The translations under genes and the position numbers were made by a program. Positions 58,492-64,000 of a stretch of DNA of 64,000 nucleotides are shown here, piece after piece. The DNA lies in the NCBI GenBank assembly GCA_037447655.1, contig JBBHKE010000743.1:212953-276952 (forward strand), read 5' to 3'. The first letter of the stretch is position 1. Each line of letters begins with the position of its first letter. The stretch comes from Zygnema cylindricum. Lineage: Eukaryota; Streptophyta; Zygnematophyceae; Zygnematales; Zygnemataceae. A model generated the notes under the pieces. That model ran no database searches and was not told where the DNA came from. It worked only from the letters and a program-made list of their open reading frames with translations.

Positions 58492-58699
58492 AAGATCTTT
58501 GATTTGTTTGTTTAACTCCTTCGCTCAAAGAAACTGTGCTTATAAATTCTTGCGACAAGAGGATTACCTCCAGGGTCAAGGTTAATAACATGTTCCACAT
58601 CTAGGGAATGTGGCCTTCCTTGGGGTAAATCACTTAGGAAAACATCTTGAAATTCAAAAATCAAATCTTTAACAACAACATCAGAAGTTTTTATGTGAG

Positions 58700-59300
58700 T
58701 TACAAAATCTGATTTTTGTTTTTTAAGAGCTTTAGTGGTGTCTGATTTAGAAATAACATCAATATTAGTGTCTTCTCCTCCCCCCCCCCCCCCCCCGCTT
58801 CACCAGTAACTGCCTCAGGTACTAATAACAAGAAAGCATAATTTGTTTTATCTTTTAAATGCTTTTTCAATTTTTTAGAATAAATCAAACCCTCCACTCC
58901 CAATTTGATTATGTTATTTATATGATTTTTATGCAACTTGTTCGAAGGTAATGCTTGCAAAACCTTCCAGTCGTTCTCATACTTCACTCTTGAGGTGTTA
59001 GTTTCCCAATTAATTTGAGGGTTATGTTCCGTTAACCAGGGTTTTCCCTGTATTAGATCCTCACTACCCAAATTCATTATTTCACACACAACTTTTATTT
59101 TATGACATTGGATATCAACTTTTATTGTGTCAGTTTGTAAATCTAATGTGGACTTATTACCATTTGCCACCTGAACATGCAAAGGTTTTTCCCTTATGAC
59201 TCTAGGAATTTTTTTTCTCTACAAACTTATGTGAAATAAAATTAATTGTAGCACCTAAATCTACTATACTCTCAATGGTTTCCCTTCCACTAAAGACTCT
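58700..59300 (-). pseudogene. gypsy protease region
   Basis: The minus strand at about 59240-59300 reads ESIVDLGATINFIS: the usual D(S/T)GA active site is DLGA here. The following frame (59182-58700) holds LGSEDLIQGKPWLTEHNPQI, the typical 'dlILGmpWL..hnP.idW' block after the protease. A poly-G run (GGGGG) at about 58780-58797 looks like a slippage site. The protein then links to RT. The S to L change and frame breaks suggest loss of function. Confidence 0.8.
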
Positions 59301-59639
59301 AAGCTGATCAAATCGTGTCTGGTGTCATCGTTATTTAACTGTCCTAACATAGGTCTGTTGTTTAAATTTTCATTAGAGTTTCATCAAAAAGATTGTTCAA
59401 ACTATGGAGTGTATTTAGCATCATAGTAAATTCAGCTATCCTAGCCTTTCCATTCATTAGCTTGCCCTCCATAGTTAACTCCTTAACCTCTAGATGTGGT
59501 CGACTCAACTAAGGACTTTCAGCTAGTCCTTTCCGTTTCCCACCTCGTGGGATTTCTGCTCAGTAAGGTATAATGCAATATATTCTTTAAGACCTTCATT
59601 GACATCAACTGTTTTAAGAGTTCCTTTATTTGTACAGTC

Positions 59640-59800
59640 CTTAGCGTAATGATTTGGAACTCCGCATATAAAACAAGTGACTTTCTATTTCGGTTTTGTG
59701 CACTCTCTTCTAAAATGTCCCTCCTCTCCACAATTATAACAGTTAATCTTCTTCAGTTGTGCACACTCAAATGCCTTATGACCTCTTTTCTGTCAGATAG
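59640..59800 (-). pseudogene. gypsy nucleocapsid with three CCHC zinc knuckles
   Basis: On the minus strand three knuckles follow each other. The first (QKRGHKAFEC) has its second Cys replaced by a TGA stop. The second is CYNCGEEGHFRREC and intact. A TAG follows KPK. The third is CFICGVPNHYAKDC and intact. These bind the element's RNA during packaging. Three knuckles is more than the one or two seen in many gypsy elements. Confidence 0.85.
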
Positions 59801-60172
59801 TGCATGTGGGTATGGTAAGATTAGGTTTCCGAACATTAATGCTCGGTTTATGACTCTTAATGTTGCCCCCTCTATTGTGAAATTTATATCCTGCATTACA
59901 ATCCACCCCTTTGACTTCCCCTGAAGATATTTTGCCTATTCACAATACCTGCATTCAGACCCTCTTCCACAAATTCCTCTTCACCCCACTGATACTTCAT
60001 TCAAATTACCCTTGAGTGATCGAGTTTCCTGATTATACCCAACTAATCCTCTAATTCCAATGACTTTTCTTGTAATTTTTCAAATTATTTAACTTTTTAT
60101 GTTTCAGTTCTCATTTCAGTATAGGATTCAGATAGTTCAAGAAGTGCAACTTAGCCATTTCATCAGTCAAAC

Positions 60173-60652
60173 CTATAACATGAATGCTAGATGAGTCAAT
60201 TCCACAATATAATCTTTCACAGATCCAGTCTGCTTACAGTTAAGCCACTTCTCTTCCATTTTGGACTTATAAGTGACAGAGAAGAAACGCGATTTGATCG
60301 CGGTCTTAAAAGCTTCCCCATCCGCATTATCAAAAATTAGGTTAGACCTTCTCTGGGTGTAATACGAAATCTGAGAATCACCTTTCAGACACCTAAAAGC
60401 AAAAGAAGTGTAATCATCACAATCAGAATTTTTACATTCCAAATAATACTCCATATGAAAAATCGAAAAATATAACTCATCAATATTTTTACCATCAAAG
60501 GATGGTGCCTCACTAATAGACAACTTCATATCTCTTATCTTCTTAGGTCCATCATGATCATCCTCTCTAAAACTGACATTTCTCTTACTACTCTCACCCT
60601 TTTGGTTATTCACCTCATTTTTTGTATGAATTAAACTAATTAGCTCATCCAA
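60173..60652 (-). pseudogene. gypsy gag, capsid region
   Basis: Frame from 60652: MDELISLIHTKNEVNN, then LSISEAPSFDGKNIDELYFS and 'AFRCLKGDSQISYYTQRR', 'FKTAIKSRFFSVTYKSKMEE', 'TGSVKDYIVELTHLAFML'. This is the retrotransposon gag pattern (P.FdG..p..w....e.yF.......f...L..r....v..Y...F..L). Upstream coding to about 60830 is interrupted by a stop near 60660. Gag forms the particle. Confidence 0.9.
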
Positions 60653-60859
60653 TTTCTGATTTCAAACATTCCCATTTTTTTAAGCTTCCTTCAATTCACT
60701 CTTCAATTTCGAGAAAATTTCATCCACAATAGCAACATGATTATTAAATCTTTTGACCAATTTTACGGTACGCTTCTTCAAAACATTCAAAGCATTTTCC
60801 ATTTCACGTTACCATGCAGAAATTTCCATTATCACACAATGAAATCAAGCAATAAGAAA

Positions 60860-61610
60860 GATAGAATATAATTTCCCAAAGAAATTTGCTGCAGACTTGA
60901 AGTCCTCAGATTGCTCCAATCCACAACTTCTTTTCTTTAACAAATCTTTTGAAAACGTTGAAATATGAGAAATAAATAAGATATTGAAAACAAGTTAGTG
61001 CACATTTAAATTTTCAATTTCCCAAACATTGAAATAGAAAGGTAAAAAGTTTCCCCACAAATTTTGCAACAGCAAAATTGAAATCCCTCAAAAGTAAAAT
61101 CCCACCACAAATTTTGCAACAGCAAAATAAAAAGCAATCAAAGGTAACAATTTCGGGTTTGAAAAGTTTTAAGTCATTTATGGACTCTTTTGCTCTTCAA
61201 GAAATAAAATGCTCCACTTTCCTTCTCCTCCATTTTCAAATTCCCCATTTCCCATTACATCAAGATCTTTTACTCTCTAACCCTCACATCCTCACCCTTC
61301 ATGGCTTCAAGCCCTCCCTCTACACATGATTTATTGCTATGAGAAGGCAAGTTTGTTTGGCCTCTAGGAAATTGGAGTGAGCTTCAGCGGTGGCTACAAT
61401 GCCTATCCCGCCTTAGTCCTGAGGACCTAAGCACGCCCCACATCTAACTAGCGGTCGCTGGCAGTGTAGTCACTTAGTTTCCCTCCAATCCCCTACTAGT
61501 TCACATTGTGGTTCTACCGACACAGGTCATAACACCTTTACCGCTTACGACAGTCGATTTTCGGGTGAGCAAACTTCTCCTTGGTTTCTAACCAAATCTG
61601 TGATACCATA
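60860..61610. other. gypsy 5' untranslated leader
   Basis: Between gag and the primer-binding site. It contains a 40-bp duplication (AATTTTGCAACAGCAAAAT at 61057 and 61112) and no gene on the element's strand. Confidence 0.6.
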
Positions 61611-62588
61611 TGTAATAGGATCTCCTACTCTTTAGAAAATCCCATTACTACATCGAATTTCAACCACACATTCCACACATTGGAAAATTACACATTCACA
61701 TTGGAAAACACCCACATAAATAAATAAGCTTTAAATTAGAAGAAACTTATGTCCACATAACATTATCTTGGTCTTTTGCCCTCGTGGCTCAACCCTTCTT
61801 ATTAAAGTATTTTCATTGCTCTCCAATATTAAATAAATATATCTCTTAACTACTAAAACACTACTTAGTTTGTAAGAGATTTCAATGCGAAAATGCAATT
61901 GCTCCAATTTGGTTTTAATCGCTCAAGACCAAGATCAGTCAGAATTTCCACAAACCTTTTCCAAGGAAAAATATGTTTACTCTCCTCTTATACTTCAATA
62001 TTTATCATGATCGCCTTGGACTCGCCAGGCCAGAGTTAACGCTTTGTTGAACAGGTTTTACTTGGGCCAATCATTGATCATCAAGGACTCAGACTCACCA
62101 ATGCAAAAACGTGCTAAATCTCTTACTATCTACGTAGCATTTCTAACCAATCAAAAGCTACGTTTCACTACGTAACATTTACGTGCTAAAGTACGCGCCA
62201 AACGAAACGCGACTTCGCACGAACGTGCGTCGCAAATTTCGCACGGGAAACTTCCTACGAAATTCTATAAACTGAAAATGACGTTTCGTACTAAAAATTG
62301 TACGAAACAAACCATCGTGTGTACCAAACGAAATATTGATTTCGTTTGGTAAATTATAAACGTAGGCCTTAAATTCTGCGGCTAGTTTGACCCTTAACCC
62401 GTAACAATGTACACCCAATCGTTATTTTGACCTCGCGCTGTCGCCTAAATACACCCATCACTATATCTTTTAAAATACAACCCTAAATCGTGTGATTCTT
62501 TCGCGGACGTCTATCAAATTCAAAACTCTATTTTTGTAACAGTTAAATACCCATTTACGAACAAGTTTGATCCACTATTACTGTTACT
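61611..62588 (-). repeat. gypsy 5' LTR
   Basis: 978 bp, collinear with the other LTR and differing by scattered substitutions and small indels. Its last plus-strand base (62588) is T where the other LTR has A, so the terminal TG on the minus strand is altered. Confidence 0.93.
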
Positions 62589-62594
62589 TGAGCT

Positions 62595-63534
62595 CCTCTT
62601 TTTAATGATATTTTTCTTCGCATCCGAAAAAAATTGCATTCGGCATAGAGCTAGAAGCCAGAAGAGTTAGAGCGGATCTAGTGACACAAGCTACAATAGG
62701 CAATCCTCAATCTTTCGCACATACACTTGATTTTTTTTCCGCCATTCAAGTATGTTAAAGTTCAGTATTTTGTTGTTGGTCAATTTTAAATAAGGTTATG
62801 TTTCAATTCATCATTAAGGAGCGTTTTTTTGTTGGTGGTAATAAGAACATCGTTTTCGTCATCTCTCTCACCTAAAAATTTGTGGAAACCGTCATACTTT
62901 TCAATGTTTTTCATTTTTTTGGTATACGTTGAGGACTACCAAAATCAACGTCATCAACGAGGTCGTTTGCGAGTTCTCGAAGTTTGACCCTCGCGCTTTT
63001 TATTTCGGTTTTTTCGACACCCCAATTATTTCAATCCTCTGTTTTTGTCGAGAATCTGAAAGAGCCGTGACAATATGGTACTCGTGAAGCCCCCCTACAG
63101 TAGAGCAAATTTCATAAAAAGTTTTGTCAATTTTTGCAAGTTTGGGGAATCGGCGGGGCATTGTTTTTCACTATCATTGTAATATGTTTTTCTTATCTTA
63201 CAGTGGTTATGGAGAGATGTTTTTCTCCATTTAGGTGTATGACTAGGTTTTGTTTGAATTGTGGTCGAGTTTCTCTAACTTAAAGAGCAATTCAGTTTAA
63301 ATTTATTGTTTGAAACATGTGAGTAAGCCAATAATTAGGATTTGTAGTCGGAAAATTGACGTAATAATGTGATTCCCACGGTTATATTAACCAATAATTA
63401 CTGCATGTCGTGTGAAATTCACATAATAATTTGATATATTTGTGGAAACACTCTATTGACATAATAATTTGACATATTTATGAAAACATCGTATAAAGTG
63501 CATAATCAACACACTAAATAGAGTACGATTTGCG
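62595..63534. other. No gene recognised
   Basis: AT-rich sequence. Around 63360-63480 a unit like ACRTAATAATTTGAYATATTT repeats two to three times. No open frame of significance. Confidence 0.5.
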
Positions 63535-63917
63535 GCCCTTAACTTCCGGTAATATTTGCGAAATGAATAGTGTTAGTACCGTGTCAGATTTGCGACGTCA
63601 ATCATGATGTCACGCACTTCCACGATATCAAGAATAAAAAGTACAACAATATTGGAGTGTATGGATAGTACAAAACCTTTATTTTTTTTTCGTTTTTTTC
63701 AACCTCTGCCTCTGAATCTCTGATGTGAAGATGGGCTATAGCAGCTACTTGTGTTGTGTATCGGGGATTTTTTTTTTGCGATAAACTACAGTAGATACCA
63801 GAGGTCGCAAACGGTCAACCGAAACCATGACCGACTGTTAACCGACCGCCCGCGTTGGATCCAGAACGGATTCGGTTGCCAAATTTGGGGGGGCGGGCGG
63901 ATTCGGGCGGTTGATTC

Positions 63918-64000
<83 letters not shown>
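63535..64000. repeat. hAT-family fragments and (AT)n
   Basis: 63535-63700 is the reverse complement of about 49565-49715 (ATTTGCGAAATGAATAGT, GTCACGCACTTCCACGAT). 63790-63920 matches 49410-49530 in direct orientation (CAGAGGTCGCAAACGGTCAA, GGATTCGGTTGCCAAATTT). At 63752 TTGTGTTGTGTATCGGGG resembles the start of the TATCG-rich hAT MITE. An (AT)n microsatellite runs from about 63920 to the end of the window. Confidence 0.85.

Larger units (their letters stand above)
54902..62588 (-). mobile_element. Ty3/gypsy LTR retrotransposon, complete but inactivated
   Basis: Transcribed on the minus strand. LTRs at 61611-62588 (5') and 54902-55880 (3'). The primer-binding site on the minus strand, TGGTATCACAGATTTGG (61592-61608), resembles the site for initiator-Met tRNA. 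The polypurine tract AAAGAGGGGATGA abuts the 3' LTR at 55881-55893. Flanking TGAGCT at 54896-54901 and 62589-62594 is the target duplication. Order gag, protease, RT, RNase H, integrase defines Ty3/gypsy. Visible LTR divergence and many stops indicate an old insertion. Confidence 0.95.

Overview
The window is nuclear DNA from a eukaryote, probably of the green (plastid-bearing) lineage. The evidence is an intron-bearing alpha-tubulin gene of plant/algal type, a U6 snRNA gene, a nuclear gene with a chloroplast-transit-like N-terminus, and the spectrum of transposons. The exact group (streptophyte alga, bryophyte grade or other) cannot be settled from the sequence. Most of the 64 kb is repeats and decayed mobile elements; the host genes sit together at about 33-45 kb.

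Layout. 0.2-6.3 kb: satellite-like DNA (a 415-bp repeat, a 1.6-kb inverted repeat, a 50-bp array interrupted by a 64-bp array). 7.2-11.4 kb: a broken OTU-type cysteine protease gene followed on the same strand by a broken piggyBac transposase and a 215-bp foldback hairpin. 12.1-17.65 kb: a decayed Ty1/copia element whose 3' LTR runs into the leader of a second, truncated copy. 18.9-22.7 kb: a 3.8-kb unit with arms of about 1.1-1.3 kb in inverted orientation. 23.1-27.0 kb: nearly pure purine DNA. 27.6-28.9 kb: a Harbinger-like element with a nested MITE. 29-32 kb: CT microsatellite, an inverted exon fragment, a segmental duplication, a 15-bp minisatellite and a tRNA-like/SINE sequence.

Host genes. 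Alpha-tubulin (minus, 6 exons, 451 aa) at 33.35-35.87 kb. A 2H-phosphoesterase (2'-5' RNA ligase/LigT-like) gene (minus, 6 exons, up to 301 aa) at 37.1-40.7 kb. A U6 snRNA at 42.2 kb. A probable plastid protein (plus, 3 exons, 256 aa) at 42.5-45.0 kb. All exon structures were built here by hand from splice consensus, phase and family motifs; the two multi-exon enzyme/plastid genes are each split over several short reading frames. Their introns are loaded with minisatellites.

45.4-64 kb is again mobile DNA: a duplicated block split by a non-LTR retrotransposon, hAT-like elements with 8-bp target duplications, a family of TA-flanked CACCG MITEs (three of them in a row just before U6), a Mutator-like MITE with a perfect 10-bp target duplication, a three-level nested insertion at 49.4-51.1 kb, and a complete but inactivated Ty3/gypsy element with 979-bp LTRs at 54.9-62.6 kb. 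No prokaryotic features, CRISPR arrays or organelle genes were seen.
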